Assembly: GCA_963823515.1 (NCBI GenBank) | Contig: CAWGMB010000019.1 | Span: 434,001 to 498,000, forward strand | DNA from: Miltoncostaea sp963823515 | GTDB taxonomy: Bacteria > Actinomycetota > Thermoleophilia > Miltoncostaeales > Miltoncostaeaceae | Direction of reading: 5' to 3' | Length of the DNA: 64,000 bases | In this document: piece after piece, positions 26,781 to 35,938 of the stretch | Position numbering within the stretch: the stretch's first letter is position 1 | Layout of the letters: each line of letters opens with the position of its first letter | Notes under the pieces: generated by a model | Seen by the model: the letters and a program-made list of their open reading frames with translations, nothing else | The model's database searches: none | What the model was told of the DNA's origin: nothing | Position numbers and translations under genes: made by a program

Positions 26781-26807
26781 CCCGGGGCGCCCACAGGGCG
26801 CCCCGGG
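26781..26807 (+). terminator. Perfect 12-bp GC hairpin
   Basis: CCCGGGGCGCCC, loop ACA, GGGCGCCCCGGG, 53 bp after the stop of the surface-protein gene. There is no U-tract. Position and stem strength make termination the natural reading. Confidence 0.75.
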
Positions 26808-26950
26808 TGCGTGCGGGACGCGTTGGGGCCCGGCTCCGGCATCTAGCCCGACGCGGGGGTGCGTCCCGTCCGCATGGGCGGTGGTCCGGGAGCCCGGACG
26901 CGCCACCCTTGCCCTGTCACGGAACGACCACCGCCCGGGAGGATCCCGTC

Positions 26951-27250
26951 CTGCGCCCCGCCCTCGTCATCGCGCTCGTCCTCGCCGCCCTCGCCGTACC
27001 CGCCTTCTCGGCCCCCGCTCCCCCACCGGCTCCCGGTTCCGCGGCGATCGCCCGCGCCCAGGCGCTCGCGGCGCACTGGGGCCGGTGCCCCACCGCCCGT
27101 CCGGCGCGCCGCGTCCTCGCGCAGGCCCGGCGCACCGCCGCGCCGATCCCGCGGGTGCGCCGCGCCCGCGCCGCGCTGCGCGCCTGGACGAAGGTCGCCC
27201 GGGTCTGCGCCCGCCCCGTCGATCAGCCGACGGTCATCGTCTCCCGCTGA
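26951..27250 (+). CDS. Small secreted protein, start codon unusual
   Basis: About 99 residues: a clear signal peptide (LVIALVLAALAVPAFSAPAP) followed by a basic, Ala/Arg-rich mature part with two cysteines (GRCPTARP and ARVCARP). No family recognised. The only start consistent with the GGGAGG site at 26938-26943 is CTG 26951; one miscalled base could hide a GTG nearby. It is convergent with gpgS, 6 bp away. Confidence 0.5.
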   Translation: MRPALVIALVLAALAVPAFSAPAPPPAPGSAAIARAQALAAHWGRCPTARPARRVLAQARRTAAPIPRVRRARAALRAWTKVARVCARPVDQPTVIVSR

Positions 27251-27256
27251 GCGGAC

Positions 27257-28204
27257 TCAGGCGAGGCTCGCCTGGAGCACGTCGGTCATGGGCGGGCGCT
27301 CGTCGGGGCGGGTGTCGAGCGCGGTGAGGACGTACCCGTCCGCCTCGCGCACCGGGCGGACGTAGGCGCCCGCTCCGGCCAGGTCGTCCGGGGCGCGCCC
27401 CTCCTGCGCGACGCGCTTGAGGACGGCGTGCGAGATCGTCGAGGCCATGGCCCCGAGCGCGGCGGTCGGCTGGTTGGTGTGCCGTCGCGAGCCGAGGTCG
27501 ACCTGCGCCAGGGCGCCCAGCCCCGCCTGGCGCTGGAGGTCGATCAGGAGGCCGATCTCCACCGCATAGCCGTTGAAGAACGGCACCGAGCACAGCAGGT
27601 CGCGGCGGCCGGCGGCCTCGCCCGAGAGCGGCTGGGCGAACCCGGCGAGGTCCGGGTAGAAGAGGTTGATCAGCGGTCGCGCGCAGATCTCGGTGACGCG
27701 CCCGCCGCCCTCGTCGTCGTCTCCGAGGCTGCGGCGGTACAGGGCCTTGACGTAGCCCACTTCGGGGTCGCTCAGCAGGGGCCCGAGCAGGCCGGTCACG
27801 AAGGCGGGATCGAAGTCGACCACGTCCGCGTCGAGCCACACCACCAGGTCGCCCGAGAGCACGGCCAGGCTCTTCCACATGGCCTCGCCCTTGCCGCGGC
27901 CGGGGATCATGTCGGGGAGCACCTCGTGGTCCATCACCACCCGCGCGCCGGCCTCCCGCGCCGCGCTCCGCGTGCCGTCGGTGCTCGACCCGTCCATGAC
28001 CACGATCTCGGTGACGAGCGGGACCTCCTCGACGAGCCGGGTCCGGAGCGTCTCGACGATCGGACCGACCGTCTCGGCGACGTTGAGGGCGGGCAGGCAG
28101 ACCGACACGCGCAGCGAGTCCCGCCGCGCCAGGTGGGCCAGCTCCTGCGGGTCGAAGTCCGCGCCGCGGTACGTCCGGCGGGCCAGCCACTCGTCACGGT
28201 TCAC
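27257..28204 (-). CDS. gpgS: Glucosyl-3-phosphoglycerate synthase (GT81)
   Basis: 315 residues. Transfers glucose from a nucleotide sugar to 3-phosphoglycerate, the first step toward glucosylglycerate and, in mycobacteria, methylglucose lipopolysaccharides. GT-A fold with CLPALNVAETVG, IVVMDGSSTDGT, the metal motif DAD (VVWLDADVV) and the GRGKGEAMWKS loop typical of GpgS/MpgS. GTG 28204 lies seven bases after TACCAT (28212-28217). It is divergent from the rml genes. The matching phosphatase (GpgP) is not in the window. Confidence 0.88.
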   Translation of the reverse strand: MNRDEWLARRTYRGADFDPQELAHLARRDSLRVSVCLPALNVAETVGPIVETLRTRLVEEVPLVTEIVVMDGSSTDGTRSAAREAGARVVMDHEVLPDMIPGRGKGEAMWKSLAVLSGDLVVWLDADVVDFDPAFVTGLLGPLLSDPEVGYVKALYRRSLGDDDEGGGRVTEICARPLINLFYPDLAGFAQPLSGEAAGRRDLLCSVPFFNGYAVEIGLLIDLQRQAGLGALAQVDLGSRRHTNQPTAALGAMASTISHAVLKRVAQEGRAPDDLAGAGAYVRPVREADGYVLTALDTRPDERPPMTDVLQASLA

Positions 28205-28274
28205 GCCCGGAATGGTAGCGGGGCGCCGTCGCGGCCAGCCTGTCATCCGGCGGTCTGGTGGTAGCCTCCCGGCC

Positions 28275-29348
28275 GTGTCCGCCGCCCTCAAGGGTCTCGT
28301 GCTCTCCGGTGGCGCCGGAACCCGGCTCCGCCCGATCACGCACACCAGCGCGAAACAGCTCGTCCCGGTGGCGAACAAGCCGGTCCTCTTCTACGGCCTG
28401 GAGGCGCTCCGCGCCGCCGGGGTGACCGACGTGGGGATCGTGGTGGGCGACACGCAGGCCGAGATCGAGGCCGCCGTCGGCGACGGATCGGCTCTCGGCA
28501 TCCGGGTCACCTACATCCGCCAGCAGGCCCCGCTCGGCCTCGCGCACGCGGTGCTCACCGCCGAGGAATTCCTCGACGGCGCGCCGTTCGTGATGTACCT
28601 GGGCGACAACCTGCTGCGCGACGGCATCACCGGCCTGGTCGACCGCTTCCGCGCCGGCACGAGCGACGCGATGATCCTGCTCCAGCGGGTCGTCGACCCG
28701 GAGTCGTACGGCGTCGCGGAGCTCGAGGACGGCACGGTCGTCCGGCTGGTCGAGAAGCCGCCCCAGCCCAAGAGTGACCTCGCCCTGGTGGGCGTCTACA
28801 TGTTCAGCCCCGCGATCATGGACTCGGCCAAGGCCATCCAGCCGTCCGGCCGCGGCGAGCTGGAGATCACCGACGCGATCCAGCACATGATCGACCAGGG
28901 TCTGACCGTCGAGCCCCACGAGGTCACCGGCTGGTGGAAGGACACGGGCCGCCTGGAGGACATGCTGGAGGCCAACCGCCTGATCCTCGACGTGCTGGAG
29001 CCCCGCATGGAGGGTGAGCTCGTCGAGAGCAGCATGGAGGGGCGGATCGTGATCGAGAAGGGCGCCCGCGTCGTGCGCTCGTCGATCCGCGGCCCGGCGA
29101 TCATCGGCGCGGGCGCGCTGATCGAGGACGCCTACATCGGCCCGTACTCATCGATCTCCACCGGCGTGACCGTGCGCCACGCCGAGGTCGAGCACAGCAT
29201 CCTCCTCGAGGACAGCCGGGTGGAGGACCTCGACGCGCGCGTCGAGAGCAGCCTCATCGGCCGCGGCGTCACCATCGCCCGGACCGTCGAGAAGCCCCGC
29301 GCTTACCGCTTCATGGTCGGCGACTCGTCGAGCATCGGCCTCGTCTGA
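28275..29348 (+). CDS. rmlA: Glucose-1-phosphate thymidylyltransferase, long form
   Basis: 357 residues, longer than the classical 290-residue RmlA because of a C-terminal left-handed beta-helix (hexapeptide-like repeats, about 250-345). Signature GGAGTRLRPIT, EKPPQPKSD and GRGELEITDAI. Makes dTDP-glucose. GTG 28275 lies seven bases after TAGCCT (28262-28267). It heads the rmlA-rmlD-rmlB operon; the long form is common in Actinobacteria and archaea. Confidence 0.92.
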   Translation: MSAALKGLVLSGGAGTRLRPITHTSAKQLVPVANKPVLFYGLEALRAAGVTDVGIVVGDTQAEIEAAVGDGSALGIRVTYIRQQAPLGLAHAVLTAEEFLDGAPFVMYLGDNLLRDGITGLVDRFRAGTSDAMILLQRVVDPESYGVAELEDGTVVRLVEKPPQPKSDLALVGVYMFSPAIMDSAKAIQPSGRGELEITDAIQHMIDQGLTVEPHEVTGWWKDTGRLEDMLEANRLILDVLEPRMEGELVESSMEGRIVIEKGARVVRSSIRGPAIIGAGALIEDAYIGPYSSISTGVTVRHAEVEHSILLEDSRVEDLDARVESSLIGRGVTIARTVEKPRAYRFMVGDSSSIGLV

Positions 29349-29358
29349 GCCCAGCCCG

Positions 29359-30186
29359 ATGAGGATCCTCGTGACCGGCGCGGCCGGGATGCTCGGCCGC
29401 GACCTCGTCCCCCGCCTCGCCGCGCGTCACGACGTGGTCGGCGTCGACATGGAGGTCGACGTCACCGACCTGCGCGCGATCGGCGACTGCGTGCGCGAGG
29501 TCGCCCCGCAGGCGGTCTTCCATCTGGCGGCCTGGACCGACGTGGACGGGGCCGAGGAGAGCGAGGAGGCGGCCGAGGCCGTCAACGCGCTGGGCAGCGG
29601 CAACGTCGCCGCGGCGGCCGCCGAGGTGGGGGCGGCCCTCGTCGTGCCCTCCACCGACTACGTCTTCGACGGCCTGCAGGGGCGCGCGTACACCGAGGAC
29701 GACGCCACCAGCCCGCTGGGGGTCTACGGCCGCACCAAGCTGGCGGGCGAGGTCGCGGCCCTCGCCGCCTGCCCGGCAGGCACGCGCATCGCGCGCACGG
29801 CCTGGCTCTACGGGGCGCACGGCAAGAACTTCGTGGACACGATGCGGCGGCTCGGACAGGAGCGCGACGAGGTGTCGGTGGTCGACGACCAGGAGGGCTG
29901 CCCCACCTGGACCCGCGACCTCGCGCCGGCGCTCGAGGCCCTGCTCGACCAGCCCCCGGGCATCTACCACACGGCCGGCGGCGGATCGGTGACCTGGGCC
30001 GGCTTCGCCCGGGCGATCTTCGCCGAGGCCGGCATCGACTGCCGCGTGGCGCCGATCACCACCGCCGAGCTCGGGCGGCCCGCCCCGCGGCCGGTCTACT
30101 CGCCCCTCGCCGTGACCCGCCCCGGCGCCCCCCGGCTGCGCCCGTGGCGCGACGCGCTGCGCGACTACCTCAAGGAGACGGAGTGA
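29359..30186 (+). CDS. rmlD: dTDP-4-dehydrorhamnose reductase
   Basis: 275 residues, extended SDR. NAD(P)-binding VTGAAGMLGRD, catalytic YGRTK, and FHLAAWTDVDGAE and PSTDYVFDG typical of RmlD. Final reduction step to dTDP-L-rhamnose. It sits 10 bp after rmlA and overlaps rmlB by 4 bp. The epimerase rmlC is missing from the operon and must be elsewhere. Confidence 0.92.
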   Translation: MRILVTGAAGMLGRDLVPRLAARHDVVGVDMEVDVTDLRAIGDCVREVAPQAVFHLAAWTDVDGAEESEEAAEAVNALGSGNVAAAAAEVGAALVVPSTDYVFDGLQGRAYTEDDATSPLGVYGRTKLAGEVAALAACPAGTRIARTAWLYGAHGKNFVDTMRRLGQERDEVSVVDDQEGCPTWTRDLAPALEALLDQPPGIYHTAGGGSVTWAGFARAIFAEAGIDCRVAPITTAELGRPAPRPVYSPLAVTRPGAPRLRPWRDALRDYLKETE

Positions 30187-31175
30187 AGCTTCTCGTGACC
30201 GGCGGCTGCGGGTTCATCGGCTCGGCGTTCGTGCGCCTGGCCCTCTCGCGCGCCGCCCAGGTGGTGAACCTCGACAAGCTGACCTACGCGGGCAACCCGG
30301 CCAACGTGGCCGATGTGGCCGAGGACGAGGGCTACCGCTTCGTCCACGCCGACATCGCCGACGCCCGGGCCGTCGCCGCCGCCGTGGAGGGCGTGGACGC
30401 GATCGTCAACTTCGCGGCCGAGAGCCATGTCGACCGCTCGATCCTCGACCCCACCGAGTTCATCAACACCGACGTCGTCGGCACCGCCGTGCTGCTCGAG
30501 GCCGCCCGCACCGCCGGCGTCGGGCGCTTCGTGCAGGTCTCGACCGACGAGGTCTACGGCTCCATCCCCACCGGGGCCTTCCGCGAGACCGACCCCATCA
30601 GCCCGTCCAGCCCCTACTCGGCCAGCAAGGCCGGGGGCGACCTGCAGGTGCTGGCGTGGCACCGCACCTTCGGGCTCGACGCCGTGATCACGCGTGGCTC
30701 CAACACCTTCGGCCCGCGCCAGTACCCGGAGAAGCTGATCCCGCTGTTCGTCACCAACGCCCTCGACGGGCTGGAGCTGCCGGTCTACGGCGACGGCATG
30801 CAGATCCGCGACTGGATCTACGTCGATGACCACTGTGAGGGCATCTGGACGGCGATGACCCTCGGCGAGGCGGGCGAGGTCTACAACGTGGGCGGCGGGC
30901 ACGAGGAGCCCAACCTCGAGATCACGCGGCGCATCCTCGAGCTGACCGGCCGCGACGCGTCGCTGATCCGCCACGTGGCCGACCGGCTCGGCCACGACCG
31001 CCGCTACGCCCTCGACACCACCCGGCTGCGCTCGCTCGGATGGGAGCCGACGCGGACCTTCGACGAGGCCATCGCCGACACGGTCGGCTGGTACCGCGAC
31101 CGGCGCGAGTGGTGGGAGCCGATCAAGAGCGGCGAGTACCGCCGCTACTACGAGGACCAGTACGGATCTCGGTAG
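30183..31175 (+). CDS. rmlB: dTDP-glucose 4,6-dehydratase
   Basis: 330 residues, extended SDR. NAD-binding VTGGCGFIGSAF, catalytic STDEVYG and YSASK, and the SNTFGPRQYPEKLIPL stretch highly typical of RmlB. It converts dTDP-glucose to the 4-keto-6-deoxy intermediate. Last gene of the rmlA-rmlD-rmlB operon, starting at GTG within the rmlD stop. Confidence 0.95.
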   Translation: MKLLVTGGCGFIGSAFVRLALSRAAQVVNLDKLTYAGNPANVADVAEDEGYRFVHADIADARAVAAAVEGVDAIVNFAAESHVDRSILDPTEFINTDVVGTAVLLEAARTAGVGRFVQVSTDEVYGSIPTGAFRETDPISPSSPYSASKAGGDLQVLAWHRTFGLDAVITRGSNTFGPRQYPEKLIPLFVTNALDGLELPVYGDGMQIRDWIYVDDHCEGIWTAMTLGEAGEVYNVGGGHEEPNLEITRRILELTGRDASLIRHVADRLGHDRRYALDTTRLRSLGWEPTRTFDEAIADTVGWYRDRREWWEPIKSGEYRRYYEDQYGSR

Positions 31176-31318
31176 GGACCCGGCCTTCCCCCGGCCGACG
31201 GGTTCCGGCTCCGGTCGGGTTCTTACAGTTCGCTCAGACAGTTCCCTCCATGCAGCCCTAGGCTCGGGGCGAGCGCGTCCGAGTGCCCGGGCGCCGATAG
31301 CTTGGAGAGGAGCCACGC

Positions 31319-32500
31319 ATGTCACTGAATCTGCGGGCCGCGCGGTGCCTTATTGCACCGCTCGCGGTCCTCGCGCTGCTGGCGCTCGCGCCGCTGGCGC
31401 TGGCGCACGGCAAGTCGCACAAGGACCGCACCGATGCCGCCGCGCCTGCGTTCTCGCTGCTGCGCGGCGGATCGACGACCCTGACGCTGGACACGGGCGC
31501 CGCCGACGCCCTCGCCGGGCTCGGCGTCGCGGTCACGCCGGTCGGCCCGGCGCGGGCCAACGAGGACGGCAGCATCAGCTTCCCGATACCGCGCGGCGCG
31601 CTCGATCTGTCGAAGACCGCCGGCCAGATCGAGCATCTCGGCGGCCTGAAGCTGTCCACGGACAGCGCGTCTCTCACCCTGACCCGTTTCGACGTCAACG
31701 TTGACGCATCGCCCGACCTCACGGCGATCCCCGACGGCAACCGCTTCGACCGCCCCGAGGTCTTCGACCTGAAGATCACCGGAACGCCTTCGGTGGACAA
31801 GGGGACGCTGACGATCCCCGGCGTCGAGCTCCGCCTGACCGCCGCCGCCGCGACGCACCTGAACGCGGTCTTCGGCACCAAAGCCTTCGCGAAGGACCTG
31901 CTCATCGGCACCGCCGAGACATCGGCGCGGATCGTCGGCAAGCGCGCGCTCCCCGCGAAGCTGCGCCTGCGCCACGGCGCGACCACCGTGGCGCTGGATC
32001 CTGCGCTCGCCGCGAAGCTGGAGGGCGCCGGCGTCGCGGTGGCGCCGGTCGGTGGCGCCCGCGCGGCCGTGCTCGGGCGGATCGCCTTCCCGATCCGCTC
32101 GCGGGGCAGCCGCATCGCCAGCGACACCCTCGCCGGCACGATCCGCCACCGCGGCGGGCTCGGGCTGAGCAGTACCGGGACCACGGTCGATCTGCTGCGG
32201 TTCACGATCCGCCCGGCCGATGCCGCTCTCAGCGGCAAGCTCGGACGCGGCGGCGATCGCGTCAACCTGTTCTCCTTGGGTCTGTCCGGCGCCCAGACGG
32301 AGACCGTCATCACCCCGCTCGCCTTCCGCGCCAGCGGCGTCACGCTGGCGCTGACGGCCGGAGCGGCATCCGCCCTGAACGACGCGTTCGGCCTTCCGGG
32401 AGCCTTCACCGCGGGGGAGGCCGTCGGGACCGCGACGGTCAACTCGTCCGTCCGCGCGCACCGCTGGCACAATCGCCGGTACCACCGGCGCGGCCACTGA
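31319..32500 (+). CDS. Secreted two-repeat protein with His-rich tail
   Basis: 393 residues. Signal peptide ending ALAHG, then two homologous halves of about 170 residues. Each starts with a T.LD..AA..L.G.GVAV.PVG pattern, continues SFPI and contains L.L.RF, followed by a T.TL..LT..AA..LN..FG segment. The C-terminus is His/Arg-rich (HRWHNRRYHRRGH) and could bind metal or anionic surfaces. The layout recalls HtaA-like haem-domain proteins but that call is weak. GGAG lies upstream of ATG 31319. The tandem ACAGTTC-like words near 31222-31245 may belong to its promoter. Confidence 0.65.
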   Translation: MSLNLRAARCLIAPLAVLALLALAPLALAHGKSHKDRTDAAAPAFSLLRGGSTTLTLDTGAADALAGLGVAVTPVGPARANEDGSISFPIPRGALDLSKTAGQIEHLGGLKLSTDSASLTLTRFDVNVDASPDLTAIPDGNRFDRPEVFDLKITGTPSVDKGTLTIPGVELRLTAAAATHLNAVFGTKAFAKDLLIGTAETSARIVGKRALPAKLRLRHGATTVALDPALAAKLEGAGVAVAPVGGARAAVLGRIAFPIRSRGSRIASDTLAGTIRHRGGLGLSSTGTTVDLLRFTIRPADAALSGKLGRGGDRVNLFSLGLSGAQTETVITPLAFRASGVTLALTAGAASALNDAFGLPGAFTAGEAVGTATVNSSVRAHRWHNRRYHRRGH

Positions 32501-32512
32501 GAGCCCAGGCTT

Positions 32513-32545
32513 CCCCCCGGGGCCCCGATACGGGGTCCCGGGGGG
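32513..32545. terminator. GC hairpin between convergent genes
   Basis: Left arm CCCCCCGGGGCCCCG (32513-32527), loop ATA, right arm 32531-32545 complementary over 15 bases with one G-T wobble. It lies between the secreted-protein gene and the convergent methyltransferase gene, so it probably serves as a terminator in both directions. Confidence 0.7.
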
Positions 32546-32572
32546 GCCGGCGCCCCAGCCGGGGTCGCGTGT

Positions 32573-33355
32573 CTAGCTGCCGGGTCGGCGCGCCTCGAGG
32601 TTGAGCCGAACGTAGTCGAGTTCCACCCGCCCGTCGGCCCGAGTGCGCCGGCCGGCCACGGCGCGCGCGAAGGGCGCGCGTAGGTCCTCGGGCAAGCGCT
32701 CGAGGTGGTGCCGCAGCACCACGGTCGAGAGGAAGACGGCGCCCTCCTCGGGCGTCTCGAACACCGCCGGGTCGTCCTCGAGCCAGGCGCGGGCGTCGGT
32801 GAAGCCCGCGCCCTCCAGGCGCCGCACGGTGTCCTCAGCGCCGGCGAAATGCCAGCTCTCGGGCATCCCCGCCAGGTGGGCGGAGTAGGGCTCGGCAGCG
32901 CCCTCCTCCTCGGCGGCCGCGTGGGTGCCGGCGATGTTGCCGAAGCCGCCGCACTGGGCCACCAGTCGCCCGCCCGGGCGAAGCGCCGCGTACAGGCGCG
33001 CGAAGAGGCCGTCGTGGTCGAGGATCCAGTGGAAGGTCGCCGTCGAGACGATCAGGTGGACCGGCTCGTCCAGCTCCAGCTCGCGCAGGTCGGCCTGGCG
33101 GAACCGCACGCGCCCGCCCAGGTCGCCGAGCCGGCGGGCGGCCTCCTCGACCATCCGGGCCGAGCCGTCGATGCCGAGCACCGTCCCGCGTGGCAGCCGC
33201 TCGGCGAGCAGGCGCGTTACCCGCCCCGTGCCGCATCCGGCGTCGAGCGCGTCCTCGTCGCCCGCGAGGGGGATCCTCCCCACAACGCGCTGCCCCCATG
33301 CGAGCTGGGGTGCGGAGACGCGCTGGTAGGTCGCCGCGTCCCACTCGTCGGCCAT
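32573..33355 (-). CDS. SAM-dependent methyltransferase, trans-aconitate-methyltransferase-like
   Basis: 260 residues, class I Rossmann methyltransferase. Motif I LDAGCGTGRVT, motif II IDGSARM, ADLRELELD, then VSTATFHWILDHDGLF, which resembles Tam (trans-aconitate 2-methyltransferase). The substrate is not certain. It follows the DUF1116 gene by 12 bp on the same strand, so it is probably cotranscribed with the oxamate-transcarbamylase-like subunit. Confidence 0.82.
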   Translation of the reverse strand: MADEWDAATYQRVSAPQLAWGQRVVGRIPLAGDEDALDAGCGTGRVTRLLAERLPRGTVLGIDGSARMVEEAARRLGDLGGRVRFRQADLRELELDEPVHLIVSTATFHWILDHDGLFARLYAALRPGGRLVAQCGGFGNIAGTHAAAEEEGAAEPYSAHLAGMPESWHFAGAEDTVRRLEGAGFTDARAWLEDDPAVFETPEEGAVFLSTVVLRHHLERLPEDLRAPFARAVAGRRTRADGRVELDYVRLNLEARRPGS

Positions 33356-33367
33356 GCGGGGCCCCGG

Positions 33368-34744
33368 CTAGAGGTGCGCCACGAGGGCATCGAGGGCGTC
33401 GCGGATCGGCTCGATCGGGGTGCGGGCGATGCCCGCGCCGATCTGCCCCCCGTTGACGCGGTGCAGGATGCCCGTGTTGATCAGCGGCGTCAGGCCCAGG
33501 TCCACACAGGCGCGGGCGTCCACGCCGAGGGGCGTGCCCTCGCCGTCGAGCGTCGGGATCTTCAGCCGCTCGCTCCGGGCCAGGCAGATGTCGCCCATGT
33601 AGCGGGTCCGCTCGACCGCCTCCGCCAGGCCGCCCCCGAGGAACGCGGCCACGCTCGGGCTGGCCGCGCTGGCGGCGCCCCCGAGGCCGCAGCACTCCAC
33701 GAGGGCCGAGTCGCCGATGTCCGGCGCGGCGTCCGCGTCGGAGAAGCCGGGACGGTAGAGCGGGTCGGCCACCAGCGGTGCCGGGAACGTGAACCAGCGG
33801 CCCGGCAGCCCGGCGATCTGCACCGCCGCCTCGACGCCGTTGCGGCTGATGAAGACCACGAGGCTCGAGTCGGGCGTGCCCTGGATACCGGCCAGCGCCG
33901 CCCGCGCCGAGGCGATGCTGACCGTCAGGGCGAAGTGGCCGTTGACCCCCAGCATCCGGGCGGTGGGGAGGACGCTCTCGGGCGCCCTCTCGGCCATGGT
34001 GGGCAGCACCTGGCGCAGCAGCAGCATCGTCGTCGCCTGGTGGCGCATGTGGCAGTCGTCTCCCATCGCGATGCCCTGCGCGCAGAGCGCGAATGCGTCG
34101 ATCGGCCCGTCGGCCCGCAGCGCCGCGGCGAAGCCGGGGGCGATCTCCTCGGCCATGGTCCGCTGGCGCTCGATCGCGTCCGGCGTACCGAGCCCGAGCC
34201 AGAAGGCGTCGCCCGGGCCGTCGTTGAACGGGCTGTAGCCCACGCCGCCGTTCACCTCGTCGCGGGAGGCCCAGCACGCCATCGACGGGGAGATCACGCC
34301 GCACATCGCGCCCGCGGCCTCCAGCGAGTGGGCACTCGCCAGCGCCACGTCGCCGCGGGCCAACAGCCCGGCCGCGTCCTCGGGCGTGCTCGCCCAGCCC
34401 TCGAAGACGCATGCGCCGAGCACCGCGTTGCGCTGAGGCGCACACATCTCGTCCCAGTCGATCGGCGGCCCGGCGTGCAGGATCATGCGGCCCTCGAGGC
34501 CGGGGATGAGATCGCCCGCCGCACCCGCTCCGACGATCATCGGGCGCGCCTCCTGGAGGCGCGCGATCGCCGTCGCGTTGGCGGCGTCGACGCGTGGGTC
34601 GCCGTAGGCGGCGGCGAGGGTCGCGATCGCCCCGGGGTCGCCCGACGCCGGCGGGCGCCAGTCGATCGCCGTCACGTCGGCGCCCTGGTCGTGGAGCGCG
34701 TCGGCCATCAGGTCGAGGCCCGCAGTGGCGATCCGTAGGCTCAC
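33368..34744 (-). CDS. DUF1116 protein, AllG/YlbE-like (oxamate transcarbamylase subunit family)
   Basis: 458 residues, similar in length to E. coli YlbE. Family stretches visible: WASRDEVNGGVGYSPFNDGPG, GDDCHMRHQATTMLLL, VNGHFALTVSIASARAAL and a C-terminal LINTGILHRVNGGQIGAG. In E. coli, FdrA, YlbE and YlbF have been assigned as oxamic transcarbamylase (AllFGH) acting with a carbamate kinase. Homologues of all four occur in this window (48389, here, 55882, 42138). GTG 34744 lies six bases after TAGGTT on the minus strand and four bases from the divergent start at 34748. The family call is strong; the reaction here is inference. Confidence 0.85.
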   Translation of the reverse strand: MSLRIATAGLDLMADALHDQGADVTAIDWRPPASGDPGAIATLAAAYGDPRVDAANATAIARLQEARPMIVGAGAAGDLIPGLEGRMILHAGPPIDWDEMCAPQRNAVLGACVFEGWASTPEDAAGLLARGDVALASAHSLEAAGAMCGVISPSMACWASRDEVNGGVGYSPFNDGPGDAFWLGLGTPDAIERQRTMAEEIAPGFAAALRADGPIDAFALCAQGIAMGDDCHMRHQATTMLLLRQVLPTMAERAPESVLPTARMLGVNGHFALTVSIASARAALAGIQGTPDSSLVVFISRNGVEAAVQIAGLPGRWFTFPAPLVADPLYRPGFSDADAAPDIGDSALVECCGLGGAASAASPSVAAFLGGGLAEAVERTRYMGDICLARSERLKIPTLDGEGTPLGVDARACVDLGLTPLINTGILHRVNGGQIGAGIARTPIEPIRDALDALVAHL

Positions 34745-34756
34745 AACGTGAACCTA
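34736..34756. promoter_or_regulatory. Near-palindromic divergent leaderless promoter pair
   Basis: The 21 bp read TAGGCT-CACAAC-GTG-AACCTA on the plus strand and TAGGTT-CACGTT-GTG-AGCCTA on the minus strand, differing at only a few positions. Each strand carries a -10-like hexamer exactly six bases before a GTG start (34748 plus, 34744 minus). Each -10 lies inside the first codons of the opposite gene. The DUF1116 and AIR-synthase-like genes must therefore compete for, or be co-controlled at, a single site. Confidence 0.7.
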
Positions 34757-35692
34757 TCCGCTCTCGCCGCGTCCGTGCGCGATCACCCGGGCCTTCGCGG
34801 CAAGCGCGAGCTCGCCGCCGTCGCGGCGACGCTGGGAGGCGACGGCGACGACGCGGCCGTCGTCCCCGACGGCGACGGGAACCTGGTCATGGCGGCCGAG
34901 GCGATCTTCCCGCCGTTCGTCGCGGCGCAGCCGCGGGCAGCGGGGATCGCGGGAGTGGTCACCGTGCTCAACGACCTCGCGGCCACGGGCGCCCGCCCGA
35001 TCGCCCTCCTCGACTGCCTGGTCGCGGCGACGGGCGAGATCGCCGGCGAGATCCTCGAGGGCCTGCGCATCGGCGCCGCCCTCTACGGCGTCCCGGTCGT
35101 CGGGGGCCACGCCACGATCGAGGGCTCGTCGGCCCCCGGGCTGTCGACGTTCGCGGTGGGCCGCGCGCGAGCGCCGCTGGCGGCGCGCAACGCGCGGGCG
35201 GGCGACGCCGTGAGCCTCGCGGTCTGTCTGGAGGGGGAGATGGTGCGCGGCCCGGAGGGGGACTTCTTCAGTCATCTGCGCGGCCCCCGCCGCGACCGCG
35301 CGGAAGCCGACCTGGCGCTGCTCGCCGAGGCCGCCGAGGCGGGAGAGGCATGGGCCGCGCGCGACGTCTCGATGCCCGGGGTGGCCGGCTCGCTGCTGCA
35401 GTTCTGCGAGAGCGCCGGGGGGCTCGGGTGCGCGCTCGACGTGGAGGCGCTCCCCGTCCCCGAGGGCGTGCCGCTCGGCGACTGGCTGCTCGCCTTCCCC
35501 TCCTACGCCTTCCTGCTCGCCGGCGACGAGCAGGCGCTCGCCGAGCGCTTCGGCGCAGCCGGCCTCACGCTCGCGCGCCTCGGGACCCTCGACGGCTCCG
35601 GAGCACTGCGCCTGCGCGCGGCGGGACGCGAGGAGCAGGTCTGGGACCTCTCGCGGCACGACCTGACCGGCCTGCGCCCACCGGCGCGCTGA
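34748..35692 (+). CDS. AIR-synthase-related protein, sll0787/MSMEG_0567 C-terminal type (Nit1C)
   Basis: 314 residues with the PurM/ThiL/SelD fold. GDGDDAAVVPDGDG is the N-terminal ATP-binding stretch, VTVLNDLAATGARPIALLD and PVVGGHATIEGS are core motifs. This subfamily occurs in Nit1C clusters (nitrogen starvation, cyanide assimilation), where it accompanies a nitrilase, a radical SAM protein and a GNAT. Here it stands alone, divergent from the AllG-like gene. GTG 34748 is six bases after TAGGCT. ATP-dependent activation of an amide or formyl group is the general family chemistry; the substrate is unknown. Confidence 0.82.
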   Translation: MNLSALAASVRDHPGLRGKRELAAVAATLGGDGDDAAVVPDGDGNLVMAAEAIFPPFVAAQPRAAGIAGVVTVLNDLAATGARPIALLDCLVAATGEIAGEILEGLRIGAALYGVPVVGGHATIEGSSAPGLSTFAVGRARAPLAARNARAGDAVSLAVCLEGEMVRGPEGDFFSHLRGPRRDRAEADLALLAEAAEAGEAWAARDVSMPGVAGSLLQFCESAGGLGCALDVEALPVPEGVPLGDWLLAFPSYAFLLAGDEQALAERFGAAGLTLARLGTLDGSGALRLRAAGREEQVWDLSRHDLTGLRPPAR

Positions 35693-35938
35693 CCTACCCA
35701 CGGGCGCGAGCGGCCGCCGTGATTGCCGCCCAGCCGCTGCCCCGCGATGGGGAGCACGCGGCTTCTGGAGCGCCGGTGGGTCGCGGCCGTCCGGCCGAGA
35801 TCCGCCCCGACCGACCTGGTCCCGCTCAACTCGGATCTCGATCGGCCGAAACACACAGGGACCACCTCGCGGGGCTGGCTCTACCCGAGACCAGACGCGA
35901 GAACGCGCGGGTATGAAGGACCGAAGGGAGGGGCGAGG

